Shown one piece after another: positions 33,994 to 44,565 of a DNA stretch of 64,000 nucleotides. Position 1 is the first letter of the stretch. Each line of letters opens with the position of its first letter. A program made the translations under genes and the position numbers. The notes under the pieces were generated by a model that was given only the letters and a program-made list of their open reading frames with translations, made no database searches and was not told where the DNA came from. The stretch is taken from contig NC_085137.1 of NCBI RefSeq assembly GCF_035046485.1, positions 135,722,703 to 135,786,702 on the forward strand, given 5' to 3'. Source of the DNA: Aedes albopictus. Its lineage: Eukaryota; Arthropoda; Insecta; Diptera; Culicidae.

Positions 33994-34827
33994 TCTTTTC
34001 TTGTCCGTGATGCTCTTATTATAATTTTGAACTTCTAAATTCTTTCGACGAGCATTTTCACGAATGCATTGTATATTTTGAGCAGGAATATCAGGTTGAT
34101 TGTTTTGAATAAAACTTTCAATGTTATGTTTTTCTATGTCTGACGATTTTTGCTGAACTCCGAAAAGCAAAACACTAGGATAGTTATAAATCGACCTATG
34201 GTAAGTGTTATTGAATACATACTCAATCTTCGGTAATAGTTTATCCCATTTCAACGAATTTTCACTACACATTTTTGCAAGCATTGGGGTGAGAGTTTTG
34301 TTGATACGTTCAACTTGTCCATTTGCCTCTGATGTTCTTACAGCAGTTTTAATATGTTCTATGTTATTCTTCTTTATAAATTCATCGAATTTTTCTGATG
34401 TAAAACACGTGCCTCTATCAGAAATAATCTTATTCGGTTTACTATAATATTGTATATAACTATCAAGATGATTGATAACCTCCTCTGTACCTGTAGATCT
34501 TGTAGCATAAAATTTTGTATATTTTGTAAAAGCATCAACTATGACCAAAATGAATTTTGATTTATTTGACGATGCTAGCTTTATCGGCCCATAGTGGTCT
34601 ATATGTAATGTATCAAATGGTTGACTTCCCTTATCAACTATTTTAAGAAATCCCTCTTTTTTATTAGTGGGACTGTAAAAAATACAAGTTAGGCAGTTTT
34701 TTATATAGCTTTTGACAATCTTTTTCATACTACTAAACCAATACATTTTTTTATTTTCATGAATTGTTTTTTCAATTCCTATATGCCCACAGTTATCATG
34801 ATATAATCGTATAACGTTGTCTATCAT
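33994..34827 (-). pseudogene. Ty3/gypsy integrase, main part
   Basis: The N-terminal zinc-binding region (YHDNCGHIGIEKT...CLTC, HHCC) is followed by the catalytic core: LHIDHYGPIKL (first Asp), KIISDRGTCFTSEKFDEF (second Asp) and NGQVERINKTL (Glu), a complete DDE triad. The core ends with the YHRSIYNYPSVLLFG region. The integrase inserts cDNA into the genome. The frame stays open until the 784-bp insertion. The apparent MSMSMSMS ending is translation of the inserted CATGCT repeat. Confidence 0.9.
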
Positions 34828-34867
34828 AGACTTCGGAACGACTTATAAATGTTTATTCTGTTCTTTT

Positions 34868-35560
34868 CTACACACCATTAATTAAACTAAAATTTGGAAA
34901 ACCAGATCTCTCTAATAGTTGTTTTATGTTCAAAATCTTACCATCTTGTTCTTGTGCAACTACTATATTATGTTCTATATCCGAAGTATCAAGCAATCCT
35001 ATAGTTTCAACTTCATGATTATCAATTTCAACAGAATCTTTTATTTTTGAAACAATATTTGATTCATGTTTGAATTTTGAACTCATATCTATCCTACTTA
35101 GAGCATCAACATGTCGCATTTTACTTTCTTCCCTATACTCCAAATCAAAATTGTAATTTTCCAAAAACATTGCCCATCTACTAATTTTAGGATTAATATC
35201 TTTTTTAGACAATGTTTTGACAAGAGCACTACAATCAGTGAAAATTTTGAAATGAGATCCGGCCAAATAAACATGAAATCTTTTTATAGCGTGAACTACA
35301 GCTAGTGTTTCTAACTCAAAACTATGGAGCTTTGCTTCAAATTCATCTGTTTTTTTACTGAAAAAACTAATGGGATGAAAGTTACAATCAGCTTGTTTTT
35401 GAAGTAACATTGCTCCAAAACCATATGAGCTGGCATCGCAATGTAGCTGAGTTTCAGCATGGGGGTCAAAAATAGCCAAAATTGGGGAAGATATTAGTTT
35501 TTGTTTTAGAAGAAGAAAAGATTCCTTTTGTTCCCTTTCAAAAATAAATACAGCATCTTT
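34868..35560 (-). pseudogene. Ty3/gypsy RNase H and connection domain
   Basis: HCDASSYGFGAMLLQ (catalytic Asp), ELETLAVVHAIKRFHVYLAG (Glu), FKIFTDCSALVKTL (Asp), then SRWAMFLENYNFDLEYR and HVDALSR, the standard RNase H end in gypsy polyproteins. It removes RNA during cDNA synthesis. A frameshift near 35575 separates it from the reverse transcriptase, and a shift plus stops near 34830-34870 separate it from the integrase. Confidence 0.9.
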
Positions 35561-35565
35561 TTTAA

Positions 35566-36663
35566 TTAAATTATAAACGGTCTAGCTAATATTGCAAAAT
35601 TCTTAATGAACTTTCGAAAATAACTAGTTAATCCAAGAAAACGCTGCACATCTTTACAATTTTTTGGTTCGGGAAAATTAGAAATACTCTCTATATGAGT
35701 TTTGTTCGGTTTACGTCCTTGTTCGTTCACAGTATATCCTAAATAATCAATTTCTCGAAATAAAAATTTACATTTTTCCAACTTTAATTATAACAAGTTT
35801 TTGCTTAAAATAGTCAAGACTTCCTGTAAAATTTCCAAATGCTCTTCAAAACTTTCACTTATTATAAGAATATCGTCAATATAAATACAAACTTTACCCT
35901 CATCAATCAAATGCTTAAAAATTTTGTTCACAAAACGTTGAAATACTGCCGGTGCATTGCATAAACCAAATGGAACTCTAACATAGTCATACTGTCCTCG
36001 ATGAGTTACAAAAGAAGTTTATTTTGTTGAATTTTCTGATATTCTAATTTGATGAAATCCTGTTTTTAGATCTAAAATTGAAAATATTTTTTTATTTCTA
36101 AGATTATCAAACAACTCATCAATTACCGGTAATGGATAGTTATCTCGTACTGTATCCTTGTTCAGTTTTCTATAGTCAACACACATTCTAAAGTCATTGC
36201 CTTTTTTAGGAATTAGAACAATAGGACTCGCAAATGGGGAATCACTTTCTCTTATTACTCCTGCTTTTAAAAGTTCATCAATTTTAGCATCTACTTTTTT
36301 CTTTTGATCATATGATGGCCTCCTTGGTTTATAATGGAACGGTTCGCCTTTTTTTAACGAAATTATCATTTCATAATTTATCTCTGGGTTCGAAGGTTTT
36401 TCATAAAACAAATAATACTTTTTGAAAATTTCTAAAAATTTTGCCATTTGATCCGAAGATATGTTATCTGTATTCTCTTTGATTTGGTTTAAAAGATCCG
36501 AACTAATATGAAAAAGCGTTTTGGACTTTACCTTGTTAATTGATGGATTGCTAAGCTTCAAATTTTCATTTACCGGACAAATCTTAATACTTCGTTCAAT
36601 TACCGTTTGAATCCCGGGGCGCATAATGACGTCTCTCCCTATAATGGCATCGAATAGGCCCAA
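35566..36663 (-). pseudogene. Ty3/gypsy reverse transcriptase
   Basis: Order on the - strand: ESDSPFASPIVLIPKKG, FRMCVDYRKLNKDTV, DNYPLPVIDELFDNL, FSILDLKTGFHQIRI, VPFGLCNAPAVFQ, VCIYIDDILIISESF (catalytic YIDD) and LEKCKFLFREIDYLGYTV. All seven RT blocks are recognisable. In-frame TAA codons lie near 36019 and 35787. The upstream end runs into the protease with a single frame. Confidence 0.92.
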
Positions 36664-37125
36664 TGTTGAGTCTGGTACAACATAAAATTCAATGCTGAAA
36701 CGAAGATTTTGAATTAATATAATATTATTGCATGTTCCTAAAATTTTTAGCCTCTTCCCACCGATACCCCGATATTTTTTACAATTAATGTGTTCATCAA
36801 TATCTTTTTTTTCTACTAAACCTCAGCGTATCAATGAGATTGGGCTACCTGTGTCGAAAAGTCCTTTGAAATTACAATCATAATTCAAAAATTTAAAGTC
36901 AATGAGTCCGTCTTTTCCTTCTAACTTTTCTAATGGTCTGTTAGTCAAAATACTGTCTTTCGTCGATACTATGTTTACTACAGTTTCCTTGATAGTTTCC
37001 TTGTTTGAACATTTCATCGGTCTGGTCTGATGTTTTCTATTTTCATATCTCCGATTAAAACAGTCAAATGCTTTGTGTCCTTCTTGATTGCATGCATAAC
37101 ATAATATTGAATTTCTCCTGGAACA
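36664..37125 (-). pseudogene. Ty3/gypsy nucleocapsid knuckle and protease
   Basis: A CCHC zinc knuckle CYACNQEGHKAFDC (Cx2Cx4Hx4C) at about 37058-37099 is followed by the aspartic protease motif LFDTGSPISLI near 36830-36860, then IIGRDVI, the second protease landmark. An in-frame TGA near 36820 follows the DTGS block. The zinc knuckle is in the same frame as gag, separated by one TAA. Confidence 0.85.
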
Positions 37126-37872
37126 TTAAACATCGGAACGCCTGATCAGTCGACATGCTTGAAGTACATCCGCCATCGTTTTGAAGTTTTGCATCCGGGC
37201 CTGATTTCTGATAACGTCATCTGCAATCTCTTCCACCACATACTCGACCAACTCCATTTCAGATATCTTCAGTTTTTGCGCAACGAGTTTCTTGAGAAAA
37301 CAATATTCTTCAAAAGATTGACGACCATTCCACTTGATATTTTCCAAGGTTTTCCACAATTCAATCTTGTTTTCTGCTACTCCGAACATCTCACGGATTT
37401 CTCCAAGTATTTCTTGATAACTTTTCATAACGAACTCCGAACAGGTAGACATCCATAATCTTGCTTTCCCACCAAATTGCTTCATCAAAAGTAACTTCAT
37501 AATATCGTCGCTCACATTCAAAACACGCTTCGTGAATTCAACAGTGTTGATGAAATGATCCACGTCTTCGTTACTGCTTCCATTGAATGTCGGTAGAAGT
37601 GTTGAAATTTCATTGAGCCGAATACTTGAACCACCTTTGATCGATTCTTGACAATATCGCTCCGCACTTCCATTGGTTACTGGAACACTCGGAAAGACAT
37701 CCACACCATTTGCATGAACTGATGGTTGGTTTGACGAACTGGAGCAATATACATCGGAGACTTTTGACCTGGGACTCGCTGCAGCATTCATTGTGCCAAT
37801 TGCATCGATACCTGCAGCTCTTGATATTTCATTGAAGAAAACGCCATCCATAACGACCTTCCTCTGAAACAT
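37126..37872 (-). CDS. Ty3/gypsy gag, 248 codons
   Basis: Capsid-type protein with HFINTVEFTKRVL, GGKARLWMSTCSEF, SYQEILGEIREMFGV and SFEEYCFLKKLVAQKLK, the usual gypsy gag core. It starts 68 bp inside the 5' LTR. It ends at TAA 37126-37128, immediately before the in-frame zinc knuckle, so the stop is probably a mutation that cuts the knuckle off; stop readthrough is a less likely alternative. Confidence 0.85.
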   Translation of the reverse strand: MFQRKVVMDGVFFNEISRAAGIDAIGTMNAAASPRSKVSDVYCSSSSNQPSVHANGVDVFPSVPVTNGSAERYCQESIKGGSSIRLNEISTLLPTFNGSSNEDVDHFINTVEFTKRVLNVSDDIMKLLLMKQFGGKARLWMSTCSEFVMKSYQEILGEIREMFGVAENKIELWKTLENIKWNGRQSFEEYCFLKKLVAQKLKISEMELVEYVVEEIADDVIRNQARMQNFKTMADVLQACRLIRRSDV

Positions 37873-37940
37873 TTGATCACCGGACCTCTCCTTGGGAAAA
37901 AAAAAATCGCTTATTCAGGAACTTATCCCACTTCTGAGTT

Positions 37941-38372
37941 TGTAGAGATAATAGGGGTGCTCAGTTTTACAGTTTCTGACAGAATGATCTTTATTTCAGT
38001 TATTCAAAAGTCATGGCCTGCTTACAATCATCTTCTTCTTCTTCTTCTTGGCGTAACGTCCTCACTGGGACAAAGCCTGCTTCTCAGCTTAGTGTTCTAT
38101 GAGCACTTCCACAGTTTTTAACTGAGAGCTTCCTCTGCCAATGACCATTTTGCATGTGTATATCGTGTGGCAGGCACGAAGATACTCTATGCCCAAGGAA
38201 GTCAAGGAAATTTCCTTTACGAAAAGATCCTGGACCGACCGAGAATCGAACCCGTCACCCTCAGCATGGTCATGCTGAATACCCGTGCGTTTACCGCCTC
38301 GGCTATATGGGCCCTCAGATCATCTAATCTGTTAAGTCCGTCCGTATACAGTAATATTATATATTTACTACA
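37941..38372 (-). repeat. 5' LTR containing a SINE
   Basis: Same sequence as the 137-bp 3' LTR but interrupted at 38034-38318 by a Feilai-type SINE with its duplication. Confidence 0.9.
38034..38318 (-). mobile_element. Feilai-type tRNA-derived SINE
   Basis: On the - strand: GGGCCCATATAGCCGAGGCG (tRNA-like head with A box), GGGTTCGATTCTCGG (B box), a body with gcaggctttgtcccagtgag and a tail of GAA repeats (ttcttcttc on the + strand). Flanked by atcatct (38027-38033 and 38319-38325). Feilai is an abundant SINE family of Aedes aegypti, so it supports the genus call. It lies within the LTR and is therefore younger than the Ty3/gypsy insertion. Confidence 0.9.
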
Positions 38373-38565
38373 CTAATGCTTGTCCAGCTTCCGTGAAACT
38401 GGAAGGGTTGACCGCGTTTACATCCAACGATTTGGTCTTGTTGACGTTGATGGTGAGACCTGTCACCGAGGATTGATCGAGCCCTGCTTATCAGAGTGCC
38501 GTTGAGCTAAGAGGGCAACGTCATCAGCCAGTTCGAAGTCATTTAGATGCTCCATTGTTATGGGC
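38373..38565 (-). pseudogene. RTE-like LINE relic, upstream fragment
   Basis: On the - strand it reads EPITMEHLNDFELADDVALL (RT active-site ADD), TGLTINVNKTKSLDV and SFTEAGQAL. It continues into 32690-32783 once the Ty3/gypsy element is removed. A small deletion lies between the two blocks. Confidence 0.85.
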
Positions 38566-38570
38566 TCCAG

Positions 38571-38745
38571 ATTGCCTAGTGATTAAGGCTGTGGATCGCC
38601 AATCCGGAGATGACGGATTCAATTCCCGTTCCGGTAGGGAAAATTTTCTCGGCTTCCTGGGTAGAGCGTATCATTGTACTTGCCTTACAACATACAAGTT
38701 CATGTAATGACATCTCGTCGATTACGGTGAGGACGATGAGGAACA
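38571..38745 (+). mobile_element. tRNA-derived SINE, 3'-truncated
   Basis: The head gattgcctagtgattaaggc resembles a tRNA 5' half (A box), and ggattcaattcccgttccgg a degenerate B box. The body through catgtaatgacat matches the SINE at 17428-17640. The tail is missing. Confidence 0.7.
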
Positions 38746-38769
38746 GTAAACGGGAAAAGCTGGGTATGC

Positions 38770-40870
38770 TGTGCAATTCAGATCTCATTGTGGTCCACTA
38801 GCCTCTGCCCAGTAACTCCTATCTCTCCTTCCTCGTGGTACCGGGCAGCGTCTGATTCCCATGTTAGGGGCGGCTGATCTACGTCAGAGTGCCAGGGAAG
38901 GACTCTAAGCTCAACTGTGCAATATGGTCCTCCGGAAAGTAGGGGGTTGGTGTCAGGCCCTACGAGCCAGCCGTAGAAACTATTGTAACGAAAAATCAGT
39001 AACAGAATCATACGAACCGAGACCAACGGCAACGACACCAGCGACTTGCGATTAGAAACTCGGTACGTGGAACTGCCGATCTCTCAACTTCATTGGGAGT
39101 ACCCGCATACTCGCCGATCTACTTAAACCGAACAGCTACCGGAGGAGTGGAAGGAAGGGGTAATCTGTCCCATTCACAAGAAAGGCGACCATTTGGAATG
39201 TGAGAACATCAGGGCGATCACTATTTTGAATGCTGCCTACAAAGTGCTATCCCAGATCATCTTCCGTCGTCTGTCACCTAAAACGAATGAGTTCGTGGGA
39301 AAATATCAAGCCAGCTTCATCGACGGCTGGTCGACAACAGACCAGATCTTCATCGTACGGCAAATTCTCCAGAAATGCCGTGAATACCAGGTCCCAACGC
39401 ATCATCTGTTCATCGAATTCAAAGCGGCATACGACAGTATCGACCACGCAGAGCTATGTAGAACATGGACGAAAACGGCTTTCCTGGAAAGCTGACTAGA
39501 CCAAGGAATTGGCATCCCTATCCCACCAATGCAATGTTTTCGTAGCCAGCATAACAGCGGCTCAAGCGTAGGGCTCAAGCTGACAACCTATCTCTCAACA
39601 CAGCAGCATAATTTTAATGCTGGGTAAGAAAACAAGAAGACCATAACAGTCCCCTGGACTAGACTGATAAAAGCAATGATGGACGGTGTGCAAAACCGCG
39701 TAAGGGTTTCGGGTGAACTATCCGGTTCATTTGAATCTCGGCGGGGACTGCAACAAGCTGACGAACTCTCATGTCGACTCTTCAACATCGCCCTGGAAGG
39801 TGTTATGCGACGAGCCGGGCTCAACAGCCGAGGAACGATTTTCATAAATTCAGTCAATTTGTTTGCTTTGCGGACGACATGGACATTATCGCCAGAACAT
39901 TTGGAGCGGTCACAGAGCTGTACACCCGTCTGAAGTGCGAAGCAGTAAAGGTCGGACTGGTGGTGAATGCCTCAAAAACAAAGTATATGCTGGTAGACGG
40001 AACCTGAATCCATCTAGGTAGTAGTGTTACGATAGACGGGGATACTTTCGAGGTGGTGGAGGAATTCGTCTACCTCGGATCCTTACTGACGGCTGACAAC
40101 AACGTGAGCCGTGAAATTCGGAGGCGCATCATCAGCGGAAGTCGGACAAACTACGGGCTCCAGAAGAAACTGCGGTCGAAAAAGATTCACCCACGCACCA
40201 AATGCACCATGTACAAATCGTTAATAAAACCGGTGATCCTCTACGGACGCGAGACATGGACCATGCTCGAAGAGGACCTGCAAGCACTCGGAGTTTTCGA
40301 GCGACGCGTGCTAAGGACGATCGTCGGCGGTGTGCAGGAGAACGGTGTGTGGCGGCGAAGGACGAACCACGAGTTCGCTGCACTTTACGGCGAACCCAGC
40401 ATCCAGAAGGTGGCCAAAGCCGGAAGGATACGGTTGGCAGGGCATGTTGCAAGAATGCCGGACAACAATCCTGCAAAGTTGATCTAATTGGCACAAGAAG
40501 GCGTGGAGCGCAGAGAGCACGATGGGCGGACCAGGTGGAGCGTGACCTGGCGAGCATTATTGGGCGCGACCGAGGATAGAGAGCGGCAGCCACAAACCTT
40601 TCATACTCAGCTGCTGAATGACATAACAGACGCTGTTTGAGCCACACCTCCTTGGTGAACATACGCTGTTTGAGCCTCGGTGTACAGACGCTAGAGCCAT
40701 ACCTCCTCAATCTAGTCGAAGCCAGAAGGACACCAGTGTACAGGCTGCACTACCACCTAAGCACACAACGCTTAGCTGGCGGTATTTGTCATCGCTTGAC
40801 CCGTAGAAGCATGAGGTAGGAACTTGTGAGGACCAGAGCTATGTAGGACGAACCTTGCCGACTCACCATT
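38770..40870 (+). pseudogene. RTE-clade LINE copy B, internally deleted
   Basis: It starts in a 5'UTR-like region (38.77-39.0 kb) and the beginning of ORF2 (RTWNCRSLNFIGS-like, with shifts). At about 39123 it jumps directly to RTATGGVEGR/EQLPEEW, losing most of the endonuclease. It then continues YQASFIDGWSTTDQIF, LTRLIKAMMDGVQNR, FADDMDIIARTF (39874), EVVEEFVYLGSLLTADNN and LYGRETWTMLEEDLQ to HVARMPDNNPAKL and RRRGAQRARWADQVERDL. One 156-bp insertion (39501-39656) and several shifts break it. Confidence 0.88.
39501..39656. mobile_element. 156-bp insertion in RTE copy B
   Basis: The 7-bp repeat gactaga flanks it (39494-39500 and 39657-39663; an 8th base differs). Removal with one copy rejoins codons for GKLTR and LIKAMM. 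No clear inverted ends; begins ccaaggaattgg, ends acagtcccctg. Class uncertain. Confidence 0.7.
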
Positions 40871-40903
40871 TTGCAGCCTATTAGCAACCAACTACAATTT
40901 TAA

Positions 40904-41013
40904 CCCTTCAACGCGCCGTTGTAAATAGTACAACACTACCAAAAACCTGGTTGGTCCTATACAGTGCGAGCGAGGTGCACTTTTGGAGTCAAACAGGCGC
41001 GCGTCCTGAAAGG
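40904..41013. mobile_element. 110-bp TTAA-flanked mini-element (piggyBac-like)
   Basis: TTAA at 40900-40903 and 41014-41017. Imperfect inverted ends CCCTTCAACGCGCCG and CGCGCGTCCTGAAAGG. The central gttgtaaatagtacaacac resembles the centre of the 32429-32542 element (gttgtacaatatacaac), so the two are probably related. Confidence 0.75.
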
Positions 41014-41017
41014 TTAA

Positions 41018-42480
41018 TATTCTCGAACCTAAAAAAGCATCCACTCTCGGCATGAGTCCTCACAAATCATAACATTTCACGTTCCACATTTTTTTTTTCA
41101 TCACAGCCAGTGTCCATAAATCAAACAAATTGCAAGTGCTAAATTTAGCAGAAATTATATGTTTCTCCTTCATTTGTATTGAGCTTGGCACGCGTTACTC
41201 TACCTACCGATATAGTGGCCCCATCAGTCAGCTTATGCGACCAAGTTTGTGTGTAGTGTAGAGTAAACCCCTTTCTTGACAAATGAAAACCAACTTCTTA
41301 TGCCATTTTCTTCCACCCCGTCTCCCGCGAACAGCATTGACGGCCGGTCAAGCTAACCCACCCAACCTTGCAAGCGAAATCATCAGCTCTCAGGTCGTCG
41401 TCATCGTTCGCCTGGCGAGCAACCGCGACTGTAAACCACTTTCAAGGCCGTCTCGCTTATCGCCGCACGTTCCATGAGTTTTCTCTGGTTTTTATCCAGA
41501 TGATTAACCTTTACGGCCGGTGGTGGGTGTGCGAGTGTAATGCAAGAAAAATCTGATAAATTACTCCTAGACGCCTGATATTGGCCGCTGCCGCCGTTTC
41601 TTGCCTGGTTTGCGCTGCTTGAATAAACAACCAGGCGTTTCCTTCTGGTTTTGTGGGTACCTACCTACCTGCTGAACACTGAATGCTGATTGGCAGAAAT
41701 GATAAAACGCTGAAATGTGGAGAGCGAAAATTAGCAAACGCAATCAAATGGTGATTAGTCGAACAAAGAAACATATTTTTCTCCAACTGACCAGTTTCGA
41801 GGATGACGTGGTGGTCTCCAATTTCCGCCAACAAAGATCCTTGGCAGTAGATTACCTTAACGATTTTGCTCTAGCTGAAAGGCAACGTATGCCGTAATTA
41901 GCGAATCAAATGCAAAATATTCGTCCAATTTTAAGGACATGCCGTAGCGAAATGTCATTGGTGATATAATTTAAAATCTGAGACCTTCTAGTACCTACAA
42001 GGCGCGGGTGGATCTTTATGATTGTCAAGAAACATCCAATTGCATTGGCTACAATTGCAAGAATGTCCTTTCACTGACGCAACAGTGCCATTTCTTGTGG
42101 CATGGAGGTGACTAACAGAAGTATAAATATGTGACTAATAATAGGTACAGTGACTATCGTGCTAAGGGCTCATTTTGCAGGAGGTTGTACGATAACTATC
42201 CTGGTTTGGTCGCGGTCACTGCTGGTAACGTCACAAGGACATTAGTATGCAAATAGTAAGGGCTGATTTTAGAATTTCGTCATCGCTCTTATTTCAGTAT
42301 GCTTAATTTAATGTTTGAACTTTCAAACTAATAGGACGCGAAGGCGAAAGAAGATGTTTTATTCTGTTTCATTTTCAAATGCCCCTGCGCCAAATCTACG
42401 CACTTGACAACTGTGTGATTGTGCTCGCTGTAAAACGATACATCAACCATAAATTAATATTAAAATAATGCTGAATTAAT
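41018..42480. other. Intronic sequence without recognisable elements
   Basis: No gene, terminal repeats or LINE motifs were found. Small open frames at 41283-41556 and 41715-41897 have no supporting features. Confidence 0.4.
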
Positions 42481-44565
42481 AATTTCTTGCCATAGCACTT
42501 GGTTCGTGACAGCAGTCCTAGGTTCTCGGCCGCGTCCCACATCGTTCTGGTCGACCAACCTAGCAAGCTCTCCTCCAGGTCTACTTGTATCATCAGTGCA
42601 GCGAGCTCGTGGTTCATCCATCACCGTCACACACCGTTCTCCTGCACGCCGCCAAAGATAGTCCTTAGCACGCGTCGCTCGAAAACTCCGAGTGCTTGAA
42701 GGTCCTCCTTGAGAATCGTCCATGCCTCGTGTCCGTAGAGAACCACCGGCCTTATTAGCGTCTTGTACATGTTACATTTGGTGCGGTGGTGAATCTTTTT
42801 TGATCCCAGTTTCTTCTGGAGCCCATAGTAGGCACGACTTCCACTGATGATGCGCCTTCGTATTTCGCGGCTCAGGTTATTGTCAGCCGTTAGCAAGGAA
42901 CCGAGGTAGACGAATTCTTCTACCACCTCGAAAGTATCCCCGTCTATCGTAACATTGCTGCCAAGGCTTGTCCTGTTTCGCTCAGCATGTACTTTGTCTT
43001 AGCCGCATTCACCACCAGTCCGACGTTTGCTGCTTCACGTTTCAGGCGGGTGTACAGTTCTGCCACCGTTCCAAATGTTCTAGCAATAATATCCATGTCA
43101 TCCGCAAAACAGACAAATTGGCCGGATTTCGTGAAGATCGTACCCCGGCTGTTGAGGCCGGCTCGTCGCATAACACCTTCCAGGGCGATGTTGAATAGTA
43201 GGCAGGAAAGTCCGTCACCTTGTCGTAGTCCCCGTCGAGATTCGAATGAACTGGATAGTTCACCCGAAATGCTTACGCTGTTCTGCACATCGTCCATCAT
43301 TGCTCTTATAAGTCTGGTAAGTTTTCCGGGAAAGCTGTTCTCGTCCATGAATTTCCATAGCTCTGTGCGGTCGATACTGTCGTATGCCGCTTTGAAGTCG
43401 ATGAACAGGTGGCGCGTTGGGACCTGGTACTCACGACCCACTTGGGACCCACGAACTCATTTACTTTAGGTGAAAGACAACGGAAGATGATCTGGGATAG
43501 CACTTTGTAGGCGGCATCCCAAATGGTGATCGCTCGAAAGTTCTCACACATTAACTTGTCGCCATTCTTGTTGATGGGACAGGTTATCCGTTCATTCCAC
43601 TCCTCCGGTAGCTGTTCGGTTTCCAAGATCTTGACTACTAACTGGTGCAGACTGGTGGCCAACTTTTCCGAGCCCATCTTAATGAGTTCTGCTGCGATAC
43701 CGTCCTTACCAGCCGCTTTGTTGTTTTTGAGCTGGTGGATGGCATCCTTAACTTCCCTCAGCGTGCAAGTTGGTTCGTTTCCTCCGCTGCCTTGGTCCTC
43801 CGTGCCTACATTCTCTTCGCCATTCAGGTGCTCGTCGAAGTGCTGCTTCCACCTTTCGATCACCTCACGTTTATCCGTCAGGAGGCTCCCGTCCTTATCC
43901 CTGCAGATTTCGGCTTGCGGCACGTTGCCTTTGCGAGATGCGTTGAGCTTCTGGTAGAACTTACGTGTTTCTTGTGAACGGCACATCAGTTCCGTTTCCG
44001 CGCACTCCGCTTCTTCCAGGGGGCGCTTTTTCTCCCGGAAGAGACGGGTCTGCTGTTTCCACTTCTGTCTGTATCGCTCCACATTCTGTCGGGTTCCATG
44101 CGGCAGCATTACCGCCCGCGCTGCATCCTTCTCCTCCAGAACCGCTCTGCACTCCTCGTCGAACCATTCGTTCCGTCGATTCCGTTCCACGTACCCAATG
44201 GTGCTCTCGGCTGCATTGTCGATAGCTGCTTTGACTGTTTTCCAGTAGTCATCTAGAGGGGCCACATCCAGCTTGCCCTCCTCTGGCAATGCTGCCTCGA
44301 GATTCTGTGCGTATGCTGAGGCGACATCCAGTCAGTCACCATGATTGGAGTTGATGTTGGCGCCACGATAGGTCCTGAAGTCGATAATATTGGAGAAGTG
44401 CCGTCCATCAATTAGAACGTGGTCGAATTGCGATTCCGTCTACTGTGGTTATCTCCAGGTGTAATGATAAAGGCGGCTCTGTTGGAAAAAGATGTCAATG
44501 GCCATAGTTTTGGAGGCGGCAAAGTCGATGAGTCGTGGATTGTTTTCATTTGTGAATTTAATGTT
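42481..44565 (-). pseudogene. RTE-clade LINE copy C, ORF2 relic
   Basis: Reads on the - strand from the endonuclease (RLIDFAASKTM, FDHVLIDGRHFSNIIDF). The best frame (43306-44289) encodes RRNEWFDEECRAVLEEKDAA, FYQKLNASRKGNVPQAEIC, NNKAAGKDGIAAELIKMG and AYKVLSQIIFR. It then shifts into YQVPTRHLFIDFKAAYDS, GLRQGDGLSCLLFNIALEG and FADDMDIIARTF (about 43100), then VYLGSLLTADNNLSREIRRR and LYGHEAWTILKEDLQALG. It is the longest and least damaged of the three RTE copies, but a deletion near 43440 and several shifts kill it. The extreme C terminus diverges from copy B. Confidence 0.9.

Larger units (their letters stand above)
32784..38372 (-). mobile_element. Ty3/gypsy LTR retrotransposon, full-length but dead
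   Basis: Short LTRs (TGTAG...CTACA) flank an internal region with gag, protease, reverse transcriptase, RNase H and integrase in Ty3/gypsy order on the - strand. A perfect 5-bp duplication CTAAT is present (32779-32783 and 38373-38377). Its target was an older RTE-type LINE. The site just inside the 5' LTR (37928-37940) reads TCAGAAGTGGGAT on the - strand, which could pair with a tRNA-Leu 3' region, offset by a few bases. No envelope gene is seen. Later insertions: a SINE in the 5' LTR and a 784-bp element in the integrase region. Confidence 0.93.

Noticed and set aside
32784..38372. Possible errantivirus (env-bearing gypsy)
   Set aside because: The integrase frame runs to the 3' LTR, leaving no room for an envelope gene.
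38571..38640. Functional tRNA gene
   Set aside because: Boxes are degenerate and the segment continues into a SINE body matched elsewhere.
40132..40710. 192-codon - strand frame
   Set aside because: Antisense shadow of RTE copy B.
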